This document shows, one piece after another, positions 5,728 through 11,149 of a stretch of 23,166 nt of DNA. Position 1 is the stretch's first letter. The number at the start of each line of letters is the position of its first letter. Location of the stretch: the IMG/VR virus record IMGVR_UViG_3300047297_000107, positions 1 through 23,166 of that record; one strand, given 5' to 3'. The translations under genes were made by a program, and so were the position numbers. This DNA is from a virus. The notes beneath the pieces were generated by a model. That model was not told where the DNA came from, did no database searches, and saw only the letters and a list, made by a program, of their open reading frames with translations.

Positions 5728-6196
5728 TTTTTAGTTTCTTTTCTAAGACATAAGACCAAACTGCACCACCAGAAACCTTTGCAATGAACTGAAGCGCCAC
5801 AATTTCAGGCATCAAAACGCCAAACGCTATAGTTGGGAACAACAAAGAATCCACCGCAGCACCAGCAGTATTGGAGATGTTTGCTCGCTTAATCCATGCA
5901 CCTGTTGTTTTTACAAATACTGCCCAATCCACTAAAGCGGCAACCAAGAATGACACGGCAGAAGCTACTGCAATCATGCCTGCGGCAGGGTTCAGCAAAT
6001 AAGTTAAACCTCCAGTTCCGATAATCAAACACCCCATTTGCCAAGTTTTAAGACGTACATGAAGCCAATCTCTTAATGTCAGATCAAGTCCGATTAGAAA
6101 AAAGGCGTTTATTGGGCTAATTGATGGGCCAAAGGTTGCCACCAAAAGGTTTGCCAAGGTCATTGCCACGGCATAAATAATTAAAGCAAAAATCAT
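5714..6196 (-). CDS. VUT/YhhQ-family transporter, likely 7-deazaguanine (preQ0) importer
   Basis: This 160-residue integral membrane protein has about five or six hydrophobic segments (roughly 1-20, 30-41, 52-68, 72-95, 115-135, 136-150). The signature GPSISPINAFFLIGLDLTLRD (23-43) and later VDSLLFPTIAFG are typical of the VUT family. E. coli YhhQ of this family imports preQ0 and preQ1, queuosine precursors. The ATG at 6196 overlaps the dpdA-like stop (ATGA) with AGGAA 8 bases upstream. An earlier ATG at 6235 would force a 43-base overlap. Its place next to a DpdA-like gene supports substrate uptake for DNA modification. It is shorter than E. coli YhhQ, known to be about 220 residues. Confidence 0.75.
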   Translation of the reverse strand: MIFALIIYAVAMTLANLLVATFGPSISPINAFFLIGLDLTLRDWLHVRLKTWQMGCLIIGTGGLTYLLNPAAGMIAVASAVSFLVAALVDWAVFVKTTGAWIKRANISNTAGAAVDSLLFPTIAFGVLMPEIVALQFIAKVSGGAVWSYVLEKKLKNVSL

Positions 6197-6933
6197 AAAA
6201 GTGTTTCCTGTTCCATTGGTTGATAAAAATTCCATTTAGAAGGGGCATTAAATGCCTCGATCCTAGAACGCATGATTTGCGCCCTTGCTTCCTTGGTAGG
6301 CGGCAAATAATTGCCATGCTTCCAATGCACATCAATCCCCACATTTCTGCCAATATTGGTGCTATCGGCTGATGAAAATGGTAGTTTGGTAAAGATTGCA
6401 GGGTCTAGCATCCTCAAACCATGCAGTTTGCAAGCAGGTCTTCCCATGTCATCACAAATAACCCGCATTGCCTGGCTCATCTTGACCCACCAAAGAGATG
6501 TACCTACTGTAGAAAACTCTCCAGAACTGCCAATGCAGACCCGAACATAGGTGTTTGCCAGTTGTTCTAGTCTCTCAAGGGATTCGTGCATATGCCAAAC
6601 TGGTGCGCCAAACCACTTAGGCAATGGGCAGTCTTTCAGCAGGGCATCGTTGTTTGCCTCGTTTCCATCAATGACATCGGGAATAACTGCAAAGTCGCAA
6701 GAAGGGACTTTTTTAAGGTCTAGCGACCAATCGTAGAAAGGCTGCCAATCAGTAATTGGTTTACCTTGTCTCCAAGCAGAGAATGCTCCATTGTCTATGG
6801 CGAAGGACTGACAGACCTCGATAGCTGATGCAAGTTGGTCAGAATGAGCAAACGAAACAAACGCATGACCACCTTCTATTGCTTTGACTGCTACTGTGGC
6901 AGGAGTTATTGGTAAGCCGTGATAGTGGATCAC
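6193..6933 (-). CDS. dpdA: DpdA-like TGT-fold transglycosylase (DNA 7-deazaguanine insertion)
   Basis: This 246-residue protein looks like a compact tRNA-guanine-transglycosylase-fold enzyme of the DpdA type, which swaps guanine in DNA for a 7-deazaguanine. FAIDNGAFSAW (44-54) parallels the TGT DSGGFQ loop, giving D47 as general acid/base. FAVIPDVIDG (81-90) supplies acidic base-binding residues. KLHGLRMLD (169-177) is followed by SSADSTNIGRN (187-197), which parallels the nucleophile loop ending in R-N, so D190 is the likely nucleophile. The TGT zinc motif is not apparent. The GTG start has AAGGAG 6 bases upstream and overlaps the preceding stop (GTGA). The transporter gene follows directly. 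A different TGT-fold role is the alternative. Confidence 0.62.
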   Translation of the reverse strand: MIHYHGLPITPATVAVKAIEGGHAFVSFAHSDQLASAIEVCQSFAIDNGAFSAWRQGKPITDWQPFYDWSLDLKKVPSCDFAVIPDVIDGNEANNDALLKDCPLPKWFGAPVWHMHESLERLEQLANTYVRVCIGSSGEFSTVGTSLWWVKMSQAMRVICDDMGRPACKLHGLRMLDPAIFTKLPFSSADSTNIGRNVGIDVHWKHGNYLPPTKEARAQIMRSRIEAFNAPSKWNFYQPMEQETLL

Positions 6934-7295
6934 GTTTTGCTCCTTAATTGAGCCATAGCCTGTCGGATGTGTTCAGGCATTGGTACGGCTTTTTTTCTAT
7001 CAGCATCAATCTTTGCCAATGCAGGATCAATTTGTGCTTCAACTTTGATCCCGAAGCCTTCAGGAATCTCAGCCCCATCCCATCTCTGTTGGTTCAGGTA
7101 GACCAAAGGTGCGGGAATAAAAGCACCATCGTCTTTTCTCCAAGCATCGGTTGTTTTCATCCACTCTATGTGTTTGATGATCTGGTCTGCACAGGTTTCA
7201 CAGTAAAACTTCTTCCACTTAACCAAACAAGCAGACTTCCCGCCTTTTCTAAACGACTTAGGCCATGTTGCCCAAAACTTCTCAAAGTTGTCCAT
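6930..7295 (-). CDS. Helicase-loader-like replication protein
   Basis: This 121-residue protein has the pattern FEKFWATWPKSFRKGGKSAC, then WKKFY, ADQIIKHIEWMK, and FIPAPLVYLNQQRWDGAE. The same series is found at the C terminus of many phage replication-initiation and helicase-loading proteins, here standing alone. It would act in recruiting the replicative helicase at the origin. The ATG at 7295 has AAGG 6 bases upstream; the ATG at 7301 touches that site and is less likely. It heads the operon running to 3468, immediately downstream of the structured non-coding region. Confidence 0.62.
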   Translation of the reverse strand: MDNFEKFWATWPKSFRKGGKSACLVKWKKFYCETCADQIIKHIEWMKTTDAWRKDDGAFIPAPLVYLNQQRWDGAEIPEGFGIKVEAQIDPALAKIDADRKKAVPMPEHIRQAMAQLRSKT

Positions 7296-7319
7296 GTCCA
7301 TCCTTTTTTAAATGATCCA

Positions 7320-7718
7320 TAACAATAAACAACTTCCCCATATTTGTTAATCAGTACTTTCCCTATATATGCTAGTTCAGTTCAGTCGGGTTCGAATTGG
7401 CAAATACTCACCTAATCCTGAGTTAACAAGATTAGTGAGTACCTATGCTAGTTTCAGACAAGTCTGGGACATACATTGGGCTATACCTTACTGATTGCAT
7501 AGCTTGCAGGATTACACGCCTCAGAGCGTCCTGTCTGCCCGTTCCTGCATCCCTTTCGGGTCACTCATGTGGGCTTGGCTTGGGACAGTTCCCCCGTAGC
7601 CTCTCAACACAGTTACGGCGGCCTTACGAGCGGTCTACCTGTGTCCAGTCTCTTATGGCTAGGTTCTGAGTCCTACTTTATTTGCAACGAACTTTGGTCT
7701 GCAATCCAATCAGTCCCC
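7320..7718 (-). other. GC-rich non-coding stretch with many helices
   Basis: No convincing protein frame was found in these 400 bases on either strand. The middle is GC-rich for this genome (35 of 60 bases at 7561-7620). Complementary pairs include TGCAGGA/TCCTGCA (7505-7511 with 7543-7549) enclosing ACGC/GCGT (7516-7519 with 7526-7529). Others are ACACAG/CTGTGT (7607-7612 with 7639-7644) enclosed by a bulged 7-bp helix (7594-7601 with 7657-7663), GCTAT/ATAGC (7480-7484 with 7499-7503), and a CCC-GAAA-GGG tetraloop hairpin on the minus strand (7551-7560). It may be an extension of the RNA at 7719-7876, an independent large RNA, or an origin. Confidence 0.45.
7405..7441. repeat. Long inverted repeat upstream of the replication gene
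   Basis: The arms at 7405-7417 and 7430-7441 (TACTCACCTAATC against GATTAGTGAGTA) pair over 12 bases with one bulged C and a 12-base loop. No T-run follows on either strand, so an operator, an RNA 3' stem or an origin structure is more likely than a terminator. Confidence 0.55.
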
Positions 7719-7876
7719 AAAAGCAAAAACCCCATAAATCACTCTGTGGTCTTGGCTCTTGGCGAGAGCAACAACAAACGATTGAACGGAATCAAAAGTT
7801 CGCCTGTTGTCAGGCAAGACCACACAGAAATCTATGGGGTTCTCTATTCCGTTCATCGCCTGATGCCACTCAGACG
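7719..7876 (-). ncRNA. Candidate structured RNA: three-way junction with pseudoknot
   Basis: Arms at 7730-7754 and 7815-7839 form a 25-position stem with only two mismatches. Its 60-base loop starts with a flush hairpin GCTCT/AGAGC (7755-7769) and ends with a flush hairpin CCTG/CAGG (7803-7814), giving a three-way junction. The single strand between them carries TGAACGGAAT (7783-7792), perfectly complementary to ATTCCGTTCA (7846-7855) outside the stem: a 10-bp pseudoknot. Two stem pairs are G-U on the minus strand but would be C-A on the plus strand. That fixes the strand, as do the upstream promoter and the T5-GC-T4 tract after the stem (7719-7729). The transcript would be about 155 nt. No known RNA family is recognised. 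Confidence 0.6.
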
Positions 7877-7882
7877 ATTTGG

Positions 7883-7909
7883 ATTATACACAAAACAAAG
7901 AAGTGTCAA
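7883..7909 (-). promoter_or_regulatory. Sigma-70-type promoter of the structured RNA
   Basis: On the minus strand TTGACA (7904-7909) and TATAAT (7883-7888) are both perfect consensus hexamers with a 15-base spacer, shorter than the optimal 17. The start site would fall near 7876. It follows the stop of the winged-helix gene and points into the non-coding region. Confidence 0.7.
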
Positions 7910-7918
7910 GAAGTTTTT

Positions 7919-8281
7919 TCAAATAAATTGATTATTTGTGATTTCATTTGTTTTCGGTCTGCCAAACAAACGAATAGCTTGGTTGTTCATAGAAGCATAC
8001 TCAGCCTTAGAGAAGATGCCCTTGGCGTTTCTAATGTCAAACGGGGTTAGCAGATCACGAGGCTCTTCTACCTTTTCAGCCTCAATCATGTGTGGTGCTA
8101 GGGTGTACTGAGAAACCCATGACCGACCCATTTTAACTTTTCCAATTGTTAATTTTTTCTTGTAACTCATCTTGGTGCAACAAGCTGCAATGGACAATCT
8201 TGGTATACCTGTTAAATCCTCTATTTGGTAGGATGTAAGTGGGCCATTCTGTAAGGCTCTGATTACTGCTTCTTGGGTCAT
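7919..8281 (-). CDS. Winged-helix DNA-binding protein
   Basis: This 120-residue protein has an N-terminal winged-helix pattern: MTQEAVIRALQNGPLTSYQI leads into a helix-turn-helix (GIPRLSIAACCTKMSYKKKL) and a wing (KVKMGRSWVSQYTL). A linker and basic tail (RLFGRPKTNE) follow. Phage proteins with this N-terminal set-up are transcription regulators or replication-linked. It overlaps the upstream small gene by ATGA, and it lies between an operator-like divergent region and the RNA promoter, so regulation of either is plausible. Confidence 0.65.
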   Translation of the reverse strand: MTQEAVIRALQNGPLTSYQIEDLTGIPRLSIAACCTKMSYKKKLTIGKVKMGRSWVSQYTLAPHMIEAEKVEEPRDLLTPFDIRNAKGIFSKAEYASMNNQAIRLFGRPKTNEITNNQFI

Positions 8282-8457
8282 TTGTAAAGGTTCTCCAGGT
8301 TGATTGTTCGGTTTAGATGGAGTTCTAGCGTTCTGGCAAGCAAAGCCGTTACAGCCGCATCAAAGTCCTCTGGTTCGGTTGTATAAGCATCTGCCATTGT
8401 TTGAGCGTACCCATGCAAGGCTTCAGCGCATCGTTTTTCAAGTATTTCAGTTTTCAT
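8278..8457 (-). CDS. 59-residue unknown protein paired with the winged-helix gene
   Basis: This small acidic helical protein begins MKTEILEKRCAEALHGYAQT. The ATG at 8457 is preferred. An upstream TTG at 8487 lies inside the -10-like stretch of the divergent promoter region. The stop overlaps the winged-helix start (ATGA), so the two are co-translated. It is the first minus-strand gene left of the early divergent control region. No family is recognised. Confidence 0.55.
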   Translation of the reverse strand: MKTEILEKRCAEALHGYAQTMADAYTTEPEDFDAAVTALLARTLELHLNRTINLENLYK

Positions 8458-8483
8458 GCTCAGAATACTACTGTTGTTTTTAT

Positions 8484-8515
8484 ACAAAACAATAGGGGTT
8501 TATCCCTATATAAAA
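8484..8515. promoter_or_regulatory. Divergent early control region with TAGGG-CCCTA site
   Basis: The gap between the minus-strand gene at 8457 and the plus-strand gene at 8590 holds TAGGG and CCCTA arms (8493-8497 and 8504-8508) around GTTTAT. The right arm runs into TATATAAAA, a likely plus-strand -10. TTGTATAAAA on the minus strand is the likely -10 of the leftward unit. One operator could therefore control both directions. Confidence 0.5.
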
Positions 8516-8541
8516 GTGTAAAAAGGTGTGGCACATTATCG

Positions 8542-8569
8542 ATGTGGGCAGTAAAAAACCCACATTTTA
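8542..8569 (+). terminator. Leader hairpin, possible attenuator of the rightward early operon
   Basis: ATGTGGG (8542-8548) and CCCACAT (8559-8565) pair perfectly over 7 bases, with a 10-base A-rich loop and four T residues after the stem. It lies between the likely promoter and the first plus-strand start (8590), a position fitting attenuation or a transcript-stabilising hairpin. The T-run is short, so termination would be partial. Confidence 0.45.
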
Positions 8570-8589
8570 ATAAACCTACAGGAGTGAAT

Positions 8590-8778
8590 ATGAAGACATT
8601 GTTTGAACAGTACAGAGAGCAATTCTCTGACATCCTATATTGCTGTTACTGCTTAGAGCCAAAGGGCGAAAGTTATAGATGTTGCGATGAAAATCACTTT
8701 ATCGAGTTTAAAGACTTAGATATTGAGGAGCAAAAAGAAATCATCAATGCTGAGTTAGACGAAAATCAAAGGAGTTAA
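8590..8778 (+). CDS. Small Cys-rich early protein
   Basis: This 62-residue protein begins MKTLFEQYREQFSDILYCCY. It has a CCYC cluster followed by YRCCDENHF, so C18, C19, C21 and the later CC pair with His could bind zinc. The rest is acidic (EEQKEIINAELDENQRS). ACAGGAG lies 5 bases before the ATG, and the frame upstream of this ATG is not needed. It is the first gene of the recombination operon and is followed 1 base later by the annealing-protein gene. Function is unknown. Confidence 0.7.
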   Translation: MKTLFEQYREQFSDILYCCYCLEPKGESYRCCDENHFIEFKDLDIEEQKEIINAELDENQRS

Positions 8779-8779
8779 T

Positions 8780-9442
8780 ATGAGTACCTACACACAAGAC
8801 CCAAACCAACCAGGCACTTTGGTTGAGCGCAAAGACCTCATTGCAAAGTTGTTGACAAAGAACGTCAATGACCACGTTGAGAAAAAGAATGGTCTGAGTT
8901 ACCTATCATGGGCTTGGGCATGGGCAGAAGCCCTCAAAGCTGATGCAGACGCTACTTATCGGGTAGAGATGTTTGATGGCAAGTGCTTCATGGACATCAA
9001 CGGCACAGCAATGGTGTTCGTTACAGTCACCATGTTTAAAAAGCCAATGACTTGCCAGTTACCCGTGATGGACTATCGGAACAAAGCCATTCCCAATCCT
9101 GATGCTTTTGCGGTCAACACAGCAATCATGCGTTGCATGACCAAAGCCCTGGCACTACATGGACTCTCTCTGTACATCTATGCGGGTGAAGACCTCCCCG
9201 AAGAGGGCAGATCAGTCGTTATCACACCTACTCAGGGCGCAATGGATAATATTCCCCCAGAGGAAGTACAGTACTTGCAAGAGATGGCAGTCGAATTAAT
9301 TGCCACTTGTGAGCAAGGTGACCCCAAGGCAGCTTGGGTTAAGTTAGAGGGAGAGAACCTAGACGATCAACAAAAAATTGCTCTGTGGACACTCCTACCC
9401 AGTAAAGTGCGTTCAGCTTTGAAAAAGGCTAAGGAAATTTAA
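8780..9442 (+). CDS. Sak3/DUF1071-family single-strand annealing protein
   Basis: This 220-residue protein matches the DUF1071 (Sak3) group of Rad52-like phage annealing proteins, which pair complementary single strands in recombination-dependent replication. LSYLSWAWAWAEALKADADA (39-58) and then PNPDAFAVNTAIMRCMTKAL (about 105-124) with GLSLYIYAGEDLPE are the family hallmarks. The C-terminal part (after about 150) is a variable helical region. AAGGAG lies 5 bases before the ATG. An SSB-like gene follows one base after the stop, and RusA and a Ref-like nuclease lie in the other early operon. Confidence 0.85.
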   Translation: MSTYTQDPNQPGTLVERKDLIAKLLTKNVNDHVEKKNGLSYLSWAWAWAEALKADADATYRVEMFDGKCFMDINGTAMVFVTVTMFKKPMTCQLPVMDYRNKAIPNPDAFAVNTAIMRCMTKALALHGLSLYIYAGEDLPEEGRSVVITPTQGAMDNIPPEEVQYLQEMAVELIATCEQGDPKAAWVKLEGENLDDQQKIALWTLLPSKVRSALKKAKEI

Positions 9443-9443
9443 T

Positions 9444-9698
9444 ATGGACAATAAACAAAATCAACGGGACAACAGTGGGGTCTTGTTCAAATCCGACAAA
9501 ATTGAAAACGAAAGGTCTCCTCAGTACAAAGGAAATATTACAGTAGATGGCAAAGACTACTGGATTTCAGCTTGGATTAAGGAAGGAAAGTCAGGCAAGT
9601 TTATGGGCTTGGCAGTATCTCCTAAAGAGGAATACAAACCAAAGCCTTCTGAGCGTTCCAAAACAACAGGGTTTGATGACGAAACAATGCCCTTTTAA
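9444..9698 (+). CDS. SSB-like protein with acidic phenylalanine tip
   Basis: This 84-residue protein contains YKGNITVDGKDYWISAWIKE (28-47) and then GKFMGLAVSPKEE, a short beta-rich core like a reduced OB fold. It ends DDETMPF, close to the acidic C-terminal tip of bacterial SSB that recruits partners. It directly follows the annealing protein, the usual neighbour of single-strand binding proteins. The length is about half of a typical SSB, so it may bind single-stranded DNA or only mimic the interaction tail. AAGGAAA stands upstream of the ATG. Confidence 0.6.
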   Translation: MDNKQNQRDNSGVLFKSDKIENERSPQYKGNITVDGKDYWISAWIKEGKSGKFMGLAVSPKEEYKPKPSERSKTTGFDDETMPF

Positions 9699-9724
9699 GT
9701 TAATATAAACCCGAGGGGAACGTT

Positions 9725-9793
9725 GTGCAAAGAGTTTTCGAGCTTGCAGACGAGCAGTTAGTACCCTCACCAATAGGAGTGAATAATGAATGA
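9725..9793 (+). CDS. Possible 22-residue leader peptide
   Basis: A GTG at 9725 preceded by a strong GAGGGGA site opens the frame MQRVFELADEQLVPSPIGVN, which ends 8 bases inside the next gene. That overlap would couple translation to the winged-helix gene. The strong ribosome-binding site in an otherwise empty 87-base gap is the only evidence. Confidence 0.35.
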   Translation: MQRVFELADEQLVPSPIGVNNE

Positions 9794-10118
9794 TATTTTT
9801 GGCAGCATGAAGCAATCAATGGAGAGATTCTTTGGTACGCCAGCGTTTAAACTGGTTAGAAGAGAAGACCCTACAACGAGCCATCAGGCGGCTCAAGCAG
9901 TTGATACCACCAAGCTAGAAACAATGGTCTATGAGGCCATTAAAAGCCATCCAGAGGGGTGTATCTCAGACGACATACTTAGTATGTTCCCAAACTACCC
10001 ATATTCCTCAATAACAGCAAGGTATCGTGCTTTGTTAGACAAGGGATTTATTGAAGTTTCGGGTGTCAAACGAGGTCGGTTTGGCAGAAATCAACGAATT
10101 ATGAAGGCGACAAAATGA
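9786..10118 (+). CDS. Winged-helix phage protein
   Basis: This 110-residue protein has RREDPTTSHQAAQAVDTTKL (about 25-44) followed by MVYEAIKSHPEGCISDDILS and SSITARYRALLDKGFIEVSG, a winged-helix domain with recognition helix SSITARYRALLDKG. The basic C terminus KRGRFGRNQRIMKATK would contact DNA. This pattern recurs in early phage regions without an assigned role; control of transcription or replication is likely. AGGAG precedes the start. Confidence 0.7.
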   Translation: MNDIFGSMKQSMERFFGTPAFKLVRREDPTTSHQAAQAVDTTKLETMVYEAIKSHPEGCISDDILSMFPNYPYSSITARYRALLDKGFIEVSGVKRGRFGRNQRIMKATK

Positions 10119-10303
10119 TAGAACTACCACCATATTCCAAGATCAGCTACCCTTCAGTCCCTCTAAAAGACTTTAAATGGGAGTCAGGATCGGATGTCCA
10201 AGCCCTTTGGAGAAAGCATGGATGGACTCCACCCTCGGAGAATATGATTCCCCCACCACCGCCACCAGATAAGTATCAAGAGCCTCTTCGTAGGGTGAGA
10301 TAA
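10115..10303 (+). CDS. 62-residue unknown protein with poly-proline run
   Basis: The ATG overlaps the preceding stop (ATGA). The product begins MIELPPYSKISYPSVPLKDF and contains DVQALWRKHGWTPPSE and then a run of six prolines (PPPPPP) before a basic tail. The W-R-K-H-G-W-x-P-P-S-E motif resembles short unnamed early phage proteins. The proline run could slow ribosomes or form an interaction stalk. Confidence 0.65.
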   Translation: MIELPPYSKISYPSVPLKDFKWESGSDVQALWRKHGWTPPSENMIPPPPPPDKYQEPLRRVR

Positions 10304-10519
10304 ATGGGAATTATCAGAACATGGCTCAATGACCATGATTTCATTGATAGACCAGACCGAAACGAAGTGCTAGAGGAGGTCGCCAAGGAATTCGACAAAA
10401 TGAAATCCTTGGGTGACACAGCACAGAGTTTTGCCTCTTATGTGCGAAACATGAAAACCTGCCCTCCATGTTTGAATACTTGCGAACAAGGCAGAAACTG
10501 TCCTGCGAGGAACAAATGA
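10304..10519 (+). CDS. 71-residue unknown protein with Cys-rich tail
   Basis: The ATG directly follows the previous stop (TAAATG). The N-terminal two thirds are helical and charged (MGIIRTWLNDHDFIDRPDRN...). The tail CPPCLNTCEQGRNCPARNK has four Cys in C-x2-C-x3-C-x6-C spacing, suggesting zinc binding. It ends with an ATGA overlap into the next gene. No family is recognised. Confidence 0.65.
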   Translation: MGIIRTWLNDHDFIDRPDRNEVLEEVAKEFDKMKSLGDTAQSFASYVRNMKTCPPCLNTCEQGRNCPARNK

Positions 10520-11034
10520 CTAAAGAAATATTGAAACTCGCATTAGAGGCGTTGGAAGACTTGGGAATGAAGCATTATGAAAGTACAGGTGAAGTACTTT
10601 ACAAAGAGACATTCACCGCTATCAAAGAAGCCTTGGCCAACGAAGCCCTCGAAAAGATGGCAGAGAACGCCAGAGAGTTAGGGCTGGACTATGAGCCAGA
10701 GCAGGAGCCTGTGGCGTGGGAAGGTGGAGAAGGATGGGAATCATTGGCGTGGGAATTGTGCGCCGACGAAAACGGAGAGGATTCCTGCAACGAACTAATT
10801 TGGGAAGGCGGGCCAATTCCCGAGCCTTGGGGTGACCGTTGGATGAAATATGAGGAAGAAGCAAAACGATTGATTGCCCTTGTTCAGAAGCACACCACCC
10901 CACCACAGCGCAAGCCGCTGACGGATGAGGAGCTACAACCGATTGCTGACGAGTACCGCATTTTGTTTGGCAGTTGGGTGACAGACTTTGCCCGAGCCAT
11001 TGAAGCCAAACTCAAGGAGAAGAATAATGGATGA
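10516..11034 (+). CDS. Acidic phage protein with repeated modules, unknown
   Basis: This 172-residue protein begins MTKEILKLALEALEDLGMKH, is strongly acidic, and ends with PLTDEELQPIADEYR...FARAIEAKLKEKNNG. The head and tail modules (K-L-A-L-E-A-L and P-L-T-D-E-E...F-A-R-A-I-E) recur, as I recall, in many modular early proteins of proteobacterial phages. The middle is Trp- and Glu-rich. The ATG overlaps the previous stop (ATGA) with GAGGA 4 bases upstream. Its last bases carry one copy of a 21-base direct repeat that also supplies the next ribosome-binding site. Confidence 0.65.
   Translation: MTKEILKLALEALEDLGMKHYESTGEVLYKETFTAIKEALANEALEKMAENARELGLDYEPEQEPVAWEGGEGWESLAWELCADENGEDSCNELIWEGGPIPEPWGDRWMKYEEEAKRLIALVQKHTTPPQRKPLTDEELQPIADEYRILFGSWVTDFARAIEAKLKEKNNG
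11004..11024 (+). repeat. 21-base direct repeat, copy 1
   Basis: A perfect 21-base sequence containing AAACTCAAGGAGAAGAA occurs here and at 11328-11348. In this copy the AAGGAG is the ribosome-binding site of the gene at 11027. Confidence 0.9.
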
Positions 11035-11149
11035 CGGCTATTACTGCGTTATCTGTGGGCGGTACATCGAGGCCGTTGATGGTGTGGTGGTGCATGACAA
11101 CGTGCCGCACCCAGACATGGCGTTTGATGACGAGGAGAAGCCACAATGA
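11027..11149 (+). CDS. 40-residue putative zinc-binding protein
   Basis: This frame, MDDGYYCVICGRYIEAVDGV and on to residue 40, has C7-x2-C10 and later H24 and H28, a possible CCHH metal site. AAGGAG precedes the start, the gene overlaps the previous one by 8 bases and the next by ATGA. It resembles small zinc-ribbon-like proteins of phage early regions. Function is unknown. Confidence 0.65.
   Translation: MDDGYYCVICGRYIEAVDGVVVHDNVPHPDMAFDDEEKPQ

Noticed and set aside
7386-7405. tRNA T-arm-like GGGTTCGAAT on the plus strand.
   Set aside because: The flanking bases do not form the five-pair T stem, and no acceptor, anticodon or D arm could be placed on either strand.
7473-7663. Group I intron: GGCTA near minus 7601-7597 and AAGGTATAGCCC (minus, 7489-7478) look like the R and S elements forming P7.
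   Set aside because: No split gene flanks it, no clear P3/P4 or terminal G was found, and the R-S distance is long. Kept only as a possible comparison for a covariance search.
7690-7722. tmRNA-like 5' end (GGGGACTGATTGGATT on the minus strand).
   Set aside because: No T-Psi-C tRNA-like 3' part, no CCA end and no tag reading frame followed.
7710-7856. Minus-strand 48-codon frame beginning MNGIENPIDF inside the pseudoknot RNA.
   Set aside because: The only AGG is 2 bases before the ATG, and the 25-position stem, pseudoknot and G-U orientation explain the sequence better. Not fully excluded; codon-level conservation would revive it.
7445-8050. Plus-strand frames of 74-122 codons across the non-coding region.
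   Set aside because: Composition is not protein-like, they lack ribosome-binding sites, overlap one another and run into the minus-strand winged-helix gene.
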